40,785 bases of DNA from a virus. A program made the translations under genes and the position numbers. Shown piece by piece: positions 15,943-24,365 of the stretch. The notes below the pieces were generated by a model that saw only the letters and a program-made list of their open reading frames with translations, made no database searches and had not been told where the DNA came from. Location of the stretch: positions 1-40,785 of IMG/VR virus record IMGVR_UViG_3300046007_008245; one strand, written 5' to 3'. The stretch's first letter is position 1. Every line of letters begins with the position of its first letter.

Positions 15943-17877
15943 TTATTGGAAATACCAACTAGAATCTCGGTAGGTACCGGTAACTGACCGATATTGCGTC
16001 ATGGTTATCGCAGATCCCGGGATGTTACCACCACCACCAAGTTGAAAAGAACCAGCGTCTGGTTTTACTAATGTCACCTGCCGGCCATTCCACGTCGGCG
16101 TAATAGTTGTTACGTTAGTGGAACCTGTAACTGCAATAACACTAGCGAAATCAATGTCAATACTAGCAGCTGAAGCAACCGCGCGAGAGATATTTTCAAC
16201 CCCTGCGTTATCTCCTAGTACGAAATTGCTAAAGGTGGGATTGTCTTGGCGAGCTAACGGCGCATTTACGTTTCCTACGAGATTATTATTTTTAACAAGA
16301 TACCCGGAAATGGTCGGTCCAAGAAATAGAATACCATTTTGCTGTAACGCGGCGCCTGCTCGGCCGGAATTGCCAATGATATTATCTACAATAATTGTAT
16401 TCGCCTGCAAATTATCAGACTGAACGATTATTCCGCTAGCACCAATGTTAGATAAATTGTTATTACAGATAACGTTTCCACTCACAACACAGGCTTTGGG
16501 AACTGAATTAAGGCCACCGAGAACTACGCCACTAGCATTCCAGCCAGAAATAATGTTATCAGTAATTTGCAAACTTTTAACGTCGTTGTCTATTAAGAGG
16601 CCAACACCGAACGGAGAGCCTGATCCGGCGATTCCGCCACTCTGGATTAGGTGATTATTTGAAATTGCTACGTTTTCAAAAACGGCGTTATGTAGCCCTG
16701 CTTTAACATAAACTCCGTAGAAATTGCAACTATCGAAGATATTGTTTCTAATATAAACAAAATTAAGTATTTTTGCTGGATTATTCTCGATCAGAATTCC
16801 AAAATACCCTTTTAGATAGCAGCTCTCGACTGTTACTCCATCTGAAGTTGTGATTTTGATAGTAGCTACTGCATGAGTCTGATTTATATTTTCGGCTACG
16901 TTATGCCAAAAAGCAACACCGCCATTGTCAATTACAACTAGATCCGTGGTAACGAAAGCGTATGAGTTAATTACTATAAATCTGCAGTTCGTTACTATTA
17001 CATTTCCCAGTCCCGTAATTGTTAACAGGTTATATCCGTTTACGCAGCTTAAAAAATCCAGTTGTACCAGACAGGAGCTAGACGCATTTATATAAATTGA
17101 GGAACCGCTGGTATTGTTAATACCAGTTTCAATTGAAAATTGCGAAAGATATAACTCGCCAGGATTGGTTGAACCGTCCCAAGTAATTATATTACCCGTA
17201 GGCATTGCGGCAGGTCTAATTAACTTGGTTGCAATTTGACCTTGCCCAGTAATTCTTACCGTATTCCCTCCGAGGCCATAAAGAAAAATCGGAGCGTAAA
17301 TTGTATGTACTCCGGCAGGGATCGAAACATTTACAGGATTCGTCGTGTATACCGCTTCCTGGATGCCAGCTGTTGCAGAACCGATTTTCCAGCTACCCGT
17401 GTGAGTATTTACAGAAGTGAAGATAATAGTTCCACTGGCCGCTCCGCTAACAGCAGTTCCACCAACGATCTTAACAGCCTCGGGTGTTCCAATACCGTCA
17501 TAGATGTACAAAAAGTGATTTAGATTCGTGCCGTTGACGCCTAGTGGAACCGGACTTAGAGTAAGTGTATTAAGTCCGGGACTAGCCAAGGAGCCAGTAA
17601 CTTCAACCCCACTAGTATATTGAAAAGCAGTATCGCTAGATGATATTGCTGGAAGAGACGCGAATTCATACTGAGGAGCTGTAGTATTAACTTTAGAGCG
17701 TAAATATCGAAGCGGACCTCCAGTAACTACCCCAGTGATATCATCGGTTACAGTGTCCCCGACTAGAACGCCATTCGCAGGAATTGCGTGTGAATCGTTC
17801 CAATTTGTTGCGTTAATTACTCCAGAGGGCGGAGAAACTGGATCTACCGCCGTAGCTTTATGCGTAATGCCAGGCAT
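15943..17877 (-). CDS. Tailspike with right-handed beta-helix, possible depolymerase, 644 aa
   Basis: The N-terminal ~110 residues resemble a virion-anchoring domain (MPGITHKATAVDPVSPPSGV). Residues ~170-560 have the parallel beta-helix signature of pectate-lyase-like folds: regular N/G/V-rich rungs such as NNTSGSSIYINASSS, NVIVTNCRFIVINS, FVYIRNNIFDSCNF, VAISNNHLIQSGG and LQITDNIISGWNASG. A short C-terminal beta domain follows. Many such spikes bind and cleave host surface polysaccharide. Catalytic residues cannot be assigned by eye, so binding without cleavage remains possible. GAGG lies 6-9 nt before ATG 17877. Confidence 0.75.
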   Translation of the reverse strand: MPGITHKATAVDPVSPPSGVINATNWNDSHAIPANGVLVGDTVTDDITGVVTGGPLRYLRSKVNTTAPQYEFASLPAISSSDTAFQYTSGVEVTGSLASPGLNTLTLSPVPLGVNGTNLNHFLYIYDGIGTPEAVKIVGGTAVSGAASGTIIFTSVNTHTGSWKIGSATAGIQEAVYTTNPVNVSIPAGVHTIYAPIFLYGLGGNTVRITGQGQIATKLIRPAAMPTGNIITWDGSTNPGELYLSQFSIETGINNTSGSSIYINASSSCLVQLDFLSCVNGYNLLTITGLGNVIVTNCRFIVINSYAFVTTDLVVIDNGGVAFWHNVAENINQTHAVATIKITTSDGVTVESCYLKGYFGILIENNPAKILNFVYIRNNIFDSCNFYGVYVKAGLHNAVFENVAISNNHLIQSGGIAGSGSPFGVGLLIDNDVKSLQITDNIISGWNASGVVLGGLNSVPKACVVSGNVICNNNLSNIGASGIIVQSDNLQANTIIVDNIIGNSGRAGAALQQNGILFLGPTISGYLVKNNNLVGNVNAPLARQDNPTFSNFVLGDNAGVENISRAVASAASIDIDFASVIAVTGSTNVTTITPTWNGRQVTLVKPDAGSFQLGGGGNIPGSAITMTQYRSVTGTYRDSSWYFQ

Positions 17878-17943
17878 TATTTACCTCGTAATTTTTGAAT
17901 TCTACCATCAATGTAGCTAAAAGTTGCTTTAACACGTCTTGTA

Positions 17944-18153
17944 TCAAATCATGCCTCGCAGCAAATCCCGATTTCCGCCGGAGAGGGCTGCAACCGTAGC
18001 TATAACAACTTTTGAAATCTGCGTCACTCTGGCGCTTCCGCCCGTATTTAATACAGTAATAACAGGCTTGGAAATTTGCGTAACTCTAGCGTTACCGCCA
18101 GCTGAAGATGCAGTAACGACAGGTTTTGCGGTTTGAGTTACTCTAGTAGGCAT
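17944..18153 (-). CDS. Small RVTQ-repeat virion-type protein, 69 aa
   Basis: Nearly the whole protein is three degenerate 19-residue repeats: RVTQTAKPVVTASSAGGNA, RVTQISKPVITVLNTGGSA and RVTQISKVVIATVAALSGG. Similar short VTQ-repeat proteins are common in phage structural blocks, where they are taken to be small beta-strand virion components. Their exact place in the virion is not established. It lies between the LamG-like protein and the tailspike. GGAG is about 11 nt upstream of ATG 18153. Confidence 0.65.
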   Translation of the reverse strand: MPTRVTQTAKPVVTASSAGGNARVTQISKPVITVLNTGGSARVTQISKVVIATVAALSGGNRDLLRGMI

Positions 18154-19161
18154 TTAGGTAGTTCTCCGATACCCCGGTTGCGCTGAGTTAGCATTCGCGA
18201 CCGTCCATGCGGCGGCGGTGGCAGGGTCACGATCCCAGAAAGCACGAAATCGCTGATAACTACTTGTAAGTGCTACTGGAGTACCCGCTGCGTAAGTAGT
18301 TCCTCCAGAACGTAGAAGTTCATCAATGTCATTAGCTCCTGCGTCATCCTTCCGCGCGTCTATTTCTACTCCAACCGCATAAACAGCTGCTCCCGCTGCG
18401 ATGGAACTATTAGGGCAAACAAACAAATCGCTAGAGGGGGCAGAAGCAGCAGAAGTGTATGTAGTATCGCCGTCTGACGGATTGTCTATTTGACATTGCC
18501 AGTTAGTTGCGGCACCATTGGGAGTAAAATTAGTACTAGCGCCTGCACCGTTCGGCTGAACCGTATAAATTCTAGTTTCTGGGGTTCTAGCGTTCGGAGT
18601 ATTTCCAGCTTCGGTATAAACTACCAAATTTGCAAAACGAATCCAGTTACCGGAATTTAATCTCCATTGGTGAACTGTAGGTCCGCCGCTGGTTTCGGTA
18701 TCGACGTTAGAAACCGAATCCACTAATGCTCCGTTAATCCATAATTGGATAGAACCGTCAGAATTTCCTACGTGCAATCGAACTTGCGCGAAGTTCCAGC
18801 TATTGTAAGCGAAAACGGGTCCTGGGCTTGTCTTTACGCCACCCTGATAATTCAAATAGCTGGCTCTAGTTGCGTAGTCAATTCCGATACTAGCGTGATC
18901 GTTAGAGGTGGCATTTTGAAAACTAACCATAGGGTTTGCAAATCCATATGGCCCCGACAGTGCAAAAAAATGAAATTGAAACCAAAAATCATTTATTGGA
19001 GTAGGGAAGATTCTGCCAAATGCTGCCCCCTCGGCGTAGCGGCCGTAACCAAACGGCCCTAAGTTATCGCCGGAAATGCTAAGTCCACCTAACAAATCAA
19101 ACCAGTTAGAGTAAAACCCATTTGTTTCTTTGGCCCAGTTTTCAAAGTCTACTATTGCCAT
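18154..19161 (-). CDS. LamG/concanavalin-like virion protein, 335 aa
   Basis: The first ~200 residues read as a jelly-roll lectin-like domain: FWFQFHFFALSG, GSIQLWINGALVDSVSN, and WIRFANLVVY near its end. These match the LamG/laminin-G-like proteins often found among phage tail or head decoration genes. The last ~130 residues form a second beta-rich domain (FTPNGAATNWQCQIDNPSDG, ending with a fibronectin-like strand pattern). Carbohydrate binding is plausible but inferred. GGAG precedes the ATG by about 8 nt. Confidence 0.6.
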   Translation of the reverse strand: MAIVDFENWAKETNGFYSNWFDLLGGLSISGDNLGPFGYGRYAEGAAFGRIFPTPINDFWFQFHFFALSGPYGFANPMVSFQNATSNDHASIGIDYATRASYLNYQGGVKTSPGPVFAYNSWNFAQVRLHVGNSDGSIQLWINGALVDSVSNVDTETSGGPTVHQWRLNSGNWIRFANLVVYTEAGNTPNARTPETRIYTVQPNGAGASTNFTPNGAATNWQCQIDNPSDGDTTYTSAASAPSSDLFVCPNSSIAAGAAVYAVGVEIDARKDDAGANDIDELLRSGGTTYAAGTPVALTSSYQRFRAFWDRDPATAAAWTVANANSAQPGYRRTT

Positions 19162-19614
19162 TTATGCATTCTCCAAAAAGTAGGAAATCGAAACGGTAGC
19201 CGCGCTAGTCAAATCAACAGTTAAGCCGTCGTTTGCTGCAGCTGTAAAAATATAAGACGGCCATGCGGTAATCAAATTGGCCCCTGATTTACCGCTAGTC
19301 GTATCTAAATCAAGTCTCCAAATTGAAGAACCTGAGCCAGTCGAGCGAAAATTTGCGTTGCAGGTTCCTGCAGCGGTTATTGCATAACCTAGTACGCGGA
19401 TTCTTTTTCCAGCCGTTCCAGCAACTAATTGCTGGGAGCCAGTCGCATTAGATATAGAAACCGAAAGTATCGGCGGCACAGTTCCCCCATTAGGTGCAAA
19501 AACCCAACGTCCAGTTGCAGTTTCGTAAATTAAGGCATAGCCATCGGGTGGGATTCCAGACTGGACTGGAATCCCTGAAATCTTATTTGCATTGCCAGTA
19601 CCAGTAAAAAGCAT
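19162..19614 (-). CDS. Hypothetical beta-rich virion protein, 150 aa
   Basis: Start assigned to ATG 19614, just past the stop of the upstream gene (19619-19621); a start at 19725 would overlap that gene by over 100 bases. It begins MLFTGTGNANKISGIPVQSG, contains a typical virion phrase (DGYALIYETATGRWVF) and ends in beta strands. This N-terminal pattern recurs in phage tail/fibre attachment proteins. Exact role unknown. Confidence 0.6.
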   Translation of the reverse strand: MLFTGTGNANKISGIPVQSGIPPDGYALIYETATGRWVFAPNGGTVPPILSVSISNATGSQQLVAGTAGKRIRVLGYAITAAGTCNANFRSTGSGSSIWRLDLDTTSGKSGANLITAWPSYIFTAAANDGLTVDLTSAATVSISYFLENA

Positions 19615-19618
19615 CTCG

Positions 19619-19981
19619 TCAAGCTCCAGCGTTACGTAAGATAAGCCGTATAACTCTATCCCCTGCTTGATCAACTGGAGTACCTGAGGTACCGGATCGA
19701 ACTCTAATATAGTTAAAACTACCAAAACTCAAAGCATCTAGGCCACCAGCATGATGCGCGGCGGCGGCAGGAATGACAGTCTCATTGCCGGCTTGATCGT
19801 AAAGATTGTGGAAAGTTACTCCATCAATGGATACTCTAAACGTCAAACTTGCCGCTGTCCAAGACGCAGGCATAATAATTCCAATAACGTTCGCTCTACC
19901 AACATTAGCTATACTGCTAAGATGCTGGCCGTTAGCAATGGTAACGTCAACAGTCGGCCAACTATACTGATCTACAGACAT
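19619..19981 (-). CDS. Hypothetical virion protein, 120 aa
   Basis: ATG 19981 has GGAG 6 nt upstream and lies 2 bases past the stop of the adaptor-like gene. An upstream in-frame ATG at 20044 would sit inside that gene with no SD. The protein starts MSVDQYSWPTVDVTIANGQH and reads as a single beta-sandwich (LTFRVSIDGVTFHNLYD, FNYIRVRSGTS). Similar small proteins in phage tail regions are decoration or fibre-associated; not identified further. Confidence 0.6.
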   Translation of the reverse strand: MSVDQYSWPTVDVTIANGQHLSSIANVGRANVIGIIMPASWTAASLTFRVSIDGVTFHNLYDQAGNETVIPAAAAHHAGGLDALSFGSFNYIRVRSGTSGTPVDQAGDRVIRLILRNAGA

Positions 19982-19982
19982 A

Positions 19983-20780
19983 TTATCTCCAGGACTGGGT
20001 TCCAAATTGAGGCGGAAGAACTGCTTTTCCGCGCATATTCTCAAATAGCGAATTTTGTATGCCTAGGCGTTGCCGCTTTGCAACAAAAACTCCACTATTT
20101 ATTGCCTTAAAAATCTCAAGATTAACTTCAAATCGTTTGCGATGCCACTGCGAGGCTTGCAAATCTTGACCAATTCCTTCAATACCAAAGGCTTTAGCTA
20201 AAACAGCATCCTTTATCAGGTAACGTCTTACATAAGATGGTACTCGATACACTTGAGTAGAAACATTCGGAAGCCTATAGTACTCAACAATGCAATGAGT
20301 ACTAATAGCACTATCCCAAAGACCACTTGTAGTGGGCGAGATAGCGATTCCTGGGGCTGGGAATAGCTGAATTTTATTCCATGCGTATCCCGAATATGAC
20401 CAATGATAGGGGCGTCCAGTAGTTGCGCCGGAATTATTGGAAGCGACGAAAAAAGCGTCTGAAAATGCACTTGAAAAAGCTCCAAAAAAACTAGCTGCTA
20501 TAATTTCATTTGGATACAGCGCCTGGACTTCTAATTTTGTTAACGGATATATTTTGTAGCCTAACCAAGATATCCGGCGAATGCCAACACAATCGTCTGG
20601 AAGTTGATAAAGTGGATTTCCAGCCCTAATGTCAAGTGCAAGGCGATCGACGATACATGGAATCTGTTTAACAATATCTTGTTCGGCCTCTAATGCCCAA
20701 GATTCTAGCTGGGCGGAAGTCCAAATAGTTCCATTGTCATTCAGATAACGGCGTAAGTAAGTTTCGTACTCAGTAGCCAT
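19983..20780 (-). CDS. Adaptor-like head-tail protein 2, 265 aa
   Basis: The N-terminal helices (YETYLRRYLNDNGTIWTSAQ, LESWALEAEQDIVKQIP) followed by YQLPDDCVGIRRISWLGYKI match the general plan of phage head-tail adaptor proteins: helical N-terminus, beta 'DFxRxxxVxxxGxxL' strand pair, helical C-terminus (VRRYLIKDAVLAKAFG). It overlaps the first adaptor-like gene by 11 bases. Two consecutive adaptors below the portal fit a short-tailed virion. The assignment rests on pattern and position. Confidence 0.6.
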   Translation of the reverse strand: MATEYETYLRRYLNDNGTIWTSAQLESWALEAEQDIVKQIPCIVDRLALDIRAGNPLYQLPDDCVGIRRISWLGYKIYPLTKLEVQALYPNEIIAASFFGAFSSAFSDAFFVASNNSGATTGRPYHWSYSGYAWNKIQLFPAPGIAISPTTSGLWDSAISTHCIVEYYRLPNVSTQVYRVPSYVRRYLIKDAVLAKAFGIEGIGQDLQASQWHRKRFEVNLEIFKAINSGVFVAKRQRLGIQNSLFENMRGKAVLPPQFGTQSWR

Positions 20781-21408
20781 AGCGCATTTCTCGCAAACGA
20801 TAGATTAAAGCAGGTAAAGAACGAACGCGAGTTCTTCGAGCGGCACCTTCTACGCCTTCTAACGCATCTTTCCACATCAATCCGGCTTTATTATATTCTC
20901 GCGCCTGTTCTAGTAGATCGGCAGTTGCATAATGCTCTATGACAGGAGATAAATCGGAAGGAAACGGCAAAGAAGATGAGCTGGTTAACGTTTCTGGACG
21001 AGCTTTATAAAATACTCGCATCGTTCCGTTAGTTGTAGGTGGGCGCGGAACAATCACAATTCTACGGTGGTCTACAGGAGTGAAAAACGCAGGAGGCCCG
21101 TTCCATACTTCCCAATCGTCTCGAATCAAATCGTAGTCGGACAGGATTTGTGGAATGAGCCAGCGATTAATTTGATTGTTGTAGACTTGTGTAACGGAGT
21201 AATAGTCCGCGATTAAAGAGAAAAGATCGTAATAGCCAACGTTAGCCTGAAACGGAACATCAACAAATTTTTCTACTAACCCTGTTTTTGTTATTACTTG
21301 ATCACATCCGTCTTGGATCGCGTCAAGTATGTCAGTGTCCGTGTAGAACGTAATGTTTTGATCGGCTAAGTTACTGCGAATGTCGGCTTGGAGAGTAGAT
21401 ACGAGCAT
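20770..21408 (-). CDS. Adaptor-like head-tail protein 1, 212 aa
   Basis: Begins MLVSTLQADIRSNLADQNIT, then TDTDILDAIQDGCDQVITKT, then a beta section (YYDLFSLIADYYSVTQVYNN) and a helical end (VIEHYATADLLEQAREYNKA). This is the usual layout of phage adaptor proteins that line the portal exit. No SD directly precedes ATG 21408: a terminator-like hairpin and T-run sit immediately upstream, with GGAGG beyond it (21456-21460). Translation may therefore rely on hairpin bridging or on the U-rich leader. Confidence 0.65.
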   Translation of the reverse strand: MLVSTLQADIRSNLADQNITFYTDTDILDAIQDGCDQVITKTGLVEKFVDVPFQANVGYYDLFSLIADYYSVTQVYNNQINRWLIPQILSDYDLIRDDWEVWNGPPAFFTPVDHRRIVIVPRPPTTNGTMRVFYKARPETLTSSSSLPFPSDLSPVIEHYATADLLEQAREYNKAGLMWKDALEGVEGAARRTRVRSLPALIYRLREMRYGY

Positions 21409-21460
21409 AAATAAAAAAAGGGCACAACGAGACTCTATCGCTGTACCCCTTATAACCTCC
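21409..21460 (-). terminator. Terminator-like hairpin inside a ribosome-binding region
   Basis: On the minus strand GGAGG (21460-21456) is followed by an imperfect stem (21451-21438 with 21430-21418, sharing AAGGG/CCCTT, ACA/TGT and CGA/TCG), then TTTTTATTT and ATG 21408. It looks like a rho-independent terminator separating the methyltransferase from the adaptor gene. It also lies between SD and start codon as in the gene at 381. Confidence 0.65.
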
Positions 21461-21491
21461 CCAAAGGAATGAAGAAGATTGCTGTAATAGA

Positions 21492-22019
21492 TTAGAAGTT
21501 GAAGTTAATCTTCGCGGCTTGTTCGTGGCTAAGAAAGGAGCCTTTTTTAGCTTTAATTGTGGTATTCCAAAACTCGTCAGGTTCTGAAGCAACCACAAGA
21601 TCCTTGAAGCCAACCCGCGTTAACTTCGTGGTTACGTATTTTGTATCCATCAACGCAACGTGCGTATCAGCTGGATACAATTGCCGTCCGTAGATCGTCG
21701 CTTCCCAGAAATCTCGTTTGCCATAGAGATTCTCCTGATAGCATTTGACGCAAGTGAGAAATTCTGGGTAGCTAAGATAAAAGAAGCAGTCTGGCTTCAA
21801 AACCCTAGCTACTTCGTAGAAGATCGCCTCGTGTAGAGCTTTCTTCACATGTTCAATTACATGAAACATGTAAACGGCATCGACAGAAGAAGTATCGTAC
21901 GGAAGTGCCTTAGTGAAATCAGCGACTAGATCTGGATTGTTGCTTTCTTCGATATCAATGTTAACACAACCTGGAATCTTGTTCGATCCACAACCAAGAT
22001 TTAACTTGAGGGGAAGCAT
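21492..22019 (-). CDS. Class I SAM-dependent methyltransferase, 175 aa
   Basis: Motif I is LNLGCGSNKIPGCVNIDI (residues 6-23), followed by the acidic strand end VNIDIEES, then DAVYMFHVIEHV and a post-IV region (EVARVLKPDCFFYLSYPEF). This is the layout of small SAM methyltransferases of the kind found in sugar or lipid-carrier modification clusters. The substrate is unknown. It overlaps the glycosyltransferase by 19 bases, so the pair is translated together. Its position between coat and adaptor genes suggests modification of virion glycans or host surface sugar. No DNA-methyltransferase (D/N)PPY motif is present. Confidence 0.8.
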   Translation of the reverse strand: MLPLKLNLGCGSNKIPGCVNIDIEESNNPDLVADFTKALPYDTSSVDAVYMFHVIEHVKKALHEAIFYEVARVLKPDCFFYLSYPEFLTCVKCYQENLYGKRDFWEATIYGRQLYPADTHVALMDTKYVTTKLTRVGFKDLVVASEPDEFWNTTIKAKKGSFLSHEQAAKINFNF

Positions 22020-22714
22020 TTTTCCAAATACTCCTTGCCCCGATCAATCTCAGTTGACGGTTTGTCTTTCTTGTGATATTCGCGAAGCTTTTTTACAGTA
22101 GAAACGTGAGCAACTTCTGGATCAAGAATATGGCCCGTCGGAACTTTTGTATCTACAAAGATAGATACGTGCTCCCCGATTTCGGCCTTTGCTTTGCAAC
22201 AGAAGTAAACGTCTTCGGTGCTTCCAGATACAGTTAAAAAATAAGGCGGCTCAAGCTGCTTCAGGATAGACGTTTTGAGAAGCACCGTTGCAAAGCCAAT
22301 CGCTTGAGCTTCAACAAGACCATTTTCGTCGACATGTTCTTCCCAGTCAGTATAATATGTAAGGTCATAGCCACCGGATTTGGGAAGTTTCTTAAAGAAC
22401 ATTGGAGGAAACCCGCCGCCACGAATAAACGTGAGTGCCATCACAATATCTTTATCGGCTTTTAAGAGAGATTCAAAAGTGTCAGGATGAAGCAACATAT
22501 CATCATCAATAAACATGAGATAGTCGCATTCAAGCTCCAGAGCAACTTTTGCAGCTGCGTTTCGCATGTTATCAATTGACATGCGCGACGGAGGCATAAA
22601 ATAAAACTGGACGTCGGGATGTTTTTTACCAAGCCGATACCAGAATTGACAATGAGAAGAGTAGGCCAAGTGATGAACACTTGTAAGAACGTTTGTGCCA
22701 ATTAGGATTTTCAT
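22001..22714 (-). CDS. Family 2-like glycosyltransferase, 237 aa
   Basis: GT-A fold features: an N-terminal strand MKILIGTNVLTSVHHLAYS, a DDD metal-binding motif (LMFIDDDMLLH, D70-D72), AQAIGFATVLLKTSIL as the acceptor-side strand, and a late acidic TEDVYFC motif typical of the GT2 catalytic base region. A His (GHILDPEVAH) follows. Probable UDP- or other NDP-sugar transferase. Acceptor unknown: a capsid or decoration protein, or a host glycan, are candidates. The start lies 9 nt beyond a strong hairpin whose 5' arm holds the only SD-like sequence. Confidence 0.75.
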   Translation of the reverse strand: MKILIGTNVLTSVHHLAYSSHCQFWYRLGKKHPDVQFYFMPPSRMSIDNMRNAAAKVALELECDYLMFIDDDMLLHPDTFESLLKADKDIVMALTFIRGGGFPPMFFKKLPKSGGYDLTYYTDWEEHVDENGLVEAQAIGFATVLLKTSILKQLEPPYFLTVSGSTEDVYFCCKAKAEIGEHVSIFVDTKVPTGHILDPEVAHVSTVKKLREYHKKDKPSTEIDRGKEYLEKCFPSS

Positions 22715-22723
22715 AAGAATTGT

Positions 22724-22743
22724 GGGGGAGATTTCTCTCCCCC
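22724..22743 (-). promoter_or_regulatory. Hairpin before the glycosyltransferase start
   Basis: GGGGGAGA/TCTCCCCC form a perfect 8-bp stem with a TTTC or GAAA loop, located between the decoration-like gene and ATG 22714. On the minus strand the 5' arm contains GGGGGAG, so folding would sequester the only SD-like sequence. There is no U-run, so attenuation of translation or mRNA end protection fits better than termination. Confidence 0.6.
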
Positions 22744-22746
22744 TAG

Positions 22747-23274
22747 TTACATCGCGCGAACAAAACCACGAATCAGCGTGACATCTGCCAGGCGAGTATC
22801 GTTAGTGCCAGCGGAGCTAGAAACAAGAGTAGTAGCAGAAGCAAAAGTTTGCCCAGCCATTACACCAGCAAGAAACGCACTAGCAGCACCGGTAGCCGAG
22901 AAAGTAAATGCATTCTGGTTAGTCACAACAGACAATAGATTTCCTGCAGCGATTGCCGGCGTAGAACCCCAAGCATCCGTACTAGCGGCGCGAGTTGCAC
23001 GAACTAGACGAATGTTCGAAGCGAAACCGAAAACAATTGCAGGACCAATTGCACCAGCGGGAATTGCAGTACCAGCGACACCAGCGAACATGCTAGTTGC
23101 AAGACCAGCACCACCAGTAGCGGGAAGAACAACATTAACGCCATCGTTCGTTCCGTTAAAAACGAAACACATCGGCGCACCTTCGGGAATAGTTGCCGAT
23201 GTTTCGCCATTTCGGACACGAATAATTGCGTCTTCAGCGGGAGTATCAGTTCCGGTAAGTTGATGAATTCTCAT
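22747..23274 (-). CDS. Putative capsid decoration protein, 175 aa
   Basis: It lies 2 bases after the coat protein gene. The sequence is rich in Ala, Gly, Thr and Val with beta-strand alternation (SATIPEGAPMCFVFNGTNDG, AGTAIPAGAIGPAIVFGFAS). Proteins of this composition directly behind the coat gene are commonly head decoration/cement or DUF2190-like proteins. No cysteine cluster or catalytic motif is visible. The assignment is mainly positional. Confidence 0.55.
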   Translation of the reverse strand: MRIHQLTGTDTPAEDAIIRVRNGETSATIPEGAPMCFVFNGTNDGVNVVLPATGGAGLATSMFAGVAGTAIPAGAIGPAIVFGFASNIRLVRATRAASTDAWGSTPAIAAGNLLSVVTNQNAFTFSATGAASAFLAGVMAGQTFASATTLVSSSAGTNDTRLADVTLIRGFVRAM

Positions 23275-23276
23275 AA

Positions 23277-24356
23277 TTATGCCAGCGAGCGAGCGATATT
23301 ACCCATCACGCCCTGCTTCCTCCGATTGTTGCAAGTCATATTGCCCATCCAAAGAATGTGAGCAACGCGAGCCGTCTGATTGGCTGGTTTAGTAAACGGC
23401 GTGGAAATGAAATTGCTTTCCACGTCGTAACGAACCTTGAGGAAATTTGTGTTCAGGAAAAATGCAGTACCTCGCCCAGTAGAAGAGGTATCGAGATTGT
23501 TATCCGCCACGTTAGGAACGCGCTCGTCCCAAACAACCATAGCGCCGTTGAACATAAAGTTCGGGAACGGATAGTCATTGCGCTCGGGAACTTGCGTCCG
23601 GTAGTATTGCGTATAAGCCGAACGCCACAATTCCCAAGTAAGTTGATCCGTAAGAATAAGATCCGGCTTGCCTCCAGTACCGCGAGAGCAAGCGTTAAAA
23701 ATGCTATCGCAGCGAAGAAGAAAAGCGTTAGCGGTTACAGCAACGCCACCGAAGTTAGATGTCTGATTGCGCCAATAAGTCGAAGTAGACTGATTGATGC
23801 CACCAATTGTCAACGATGCGGCGGGATTATATGCAACCTGCAAAGGAAGCGGATCAATCGCAGTCGCACCATTCAACGGATTGCTAGCGGGAACAACGAG
23901 AGAAGTACCGCCAGTTGCGTAACTTCCCTGCAAAAGAGCCTGAACAAAAGCCTCTTCAATTCCCATTTCAGCCTGCTTAACTTTCGTCTTAAACATCGAC
24001 GCAATGCGAGCACGGCCGACATTAATACGCTCTTCACGACGCGAAATACTAATCGGCGCCGCAAGTTCACGCCAATCATAAAACGCCGCCGTAACACCAT
24101 CCGTAGGATCAGTGCTAAGCGTATCGTAACCGCTATACCACTCCGCCGGCGTAAGTCCGATCATCAAGTTTTCTTGAATCGAGACACCGCCTTCAGCAGA
24201 TTCGTACATCCCCTTTTCTTTCAAACGCATAAAAATAGCGTTCGACTTGGCGATGTTATCTGCCATCTGACTACCATAATTCATGAGCGTTTGCGACAGC
24301 AACGCATCATAAATAATAGTGTTAGAAGTACCACTACCACTGCCGTAACTAGGCAT
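23277..24356 (-). CDS. Major capsid protein, 359 aa
   Basis: HK97-fold coat protein by context and pattern. The N-arm helix (MADNIAKSNAIFMRLKEKGM) leads into EGGVSIQENLMIG, then the E-loop-like YDTLSTDPTDG, and a P-domain with long helix (RARIASMFKTKVKQAEMGIE). The A-domain contains DLILTDQLTWELWRSAYTQY and MVVWDERVP. It follows the scaffold gene and precedes the decoration-like gene, the standard head order. AGGAGC lies before ATG 24356. No protease gene or processing site is apparent. Confidence 0.85.
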   Translation of the reverse strand: MPSYGSGSGTSNTIIYDALLSQTLMNYGSQMADNIAKSNAIFMRLKEKGMYESAEGGVSIQENLMIGLTPAEWYSGYDTLSTDPTDGVTAAFYDWRELAAPISISRREERINVGRARIASMFKTKVKQAEMGIEEAFVQALLQGSYATGGTSLVVPASNPLNGATAIDPLPLQVAYNPAASLTIGGINQSTSTYWRNQTSNFGGVAVTANAFLLRCDSIFNACSRGTGGKPDLILTDQLTWELWRSAYTQYYRTQVPERNDYPFPNFMFNGAMVVWDERVPNVADNNLDTSSTGRGTAFFLNTNFLKVRYDVESNFISTPFTKPANQTARVAHILWMGNMTCNNRRKQGVMGNIARSLA

Positions 24357-24365
24357 AAATGCTCC

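Noticed and set aside
17878-17943. 16-codon minus-strand frame before the tailspike start
   Set aside because: No ribosome site and it runs out of frame into the tailspike start.
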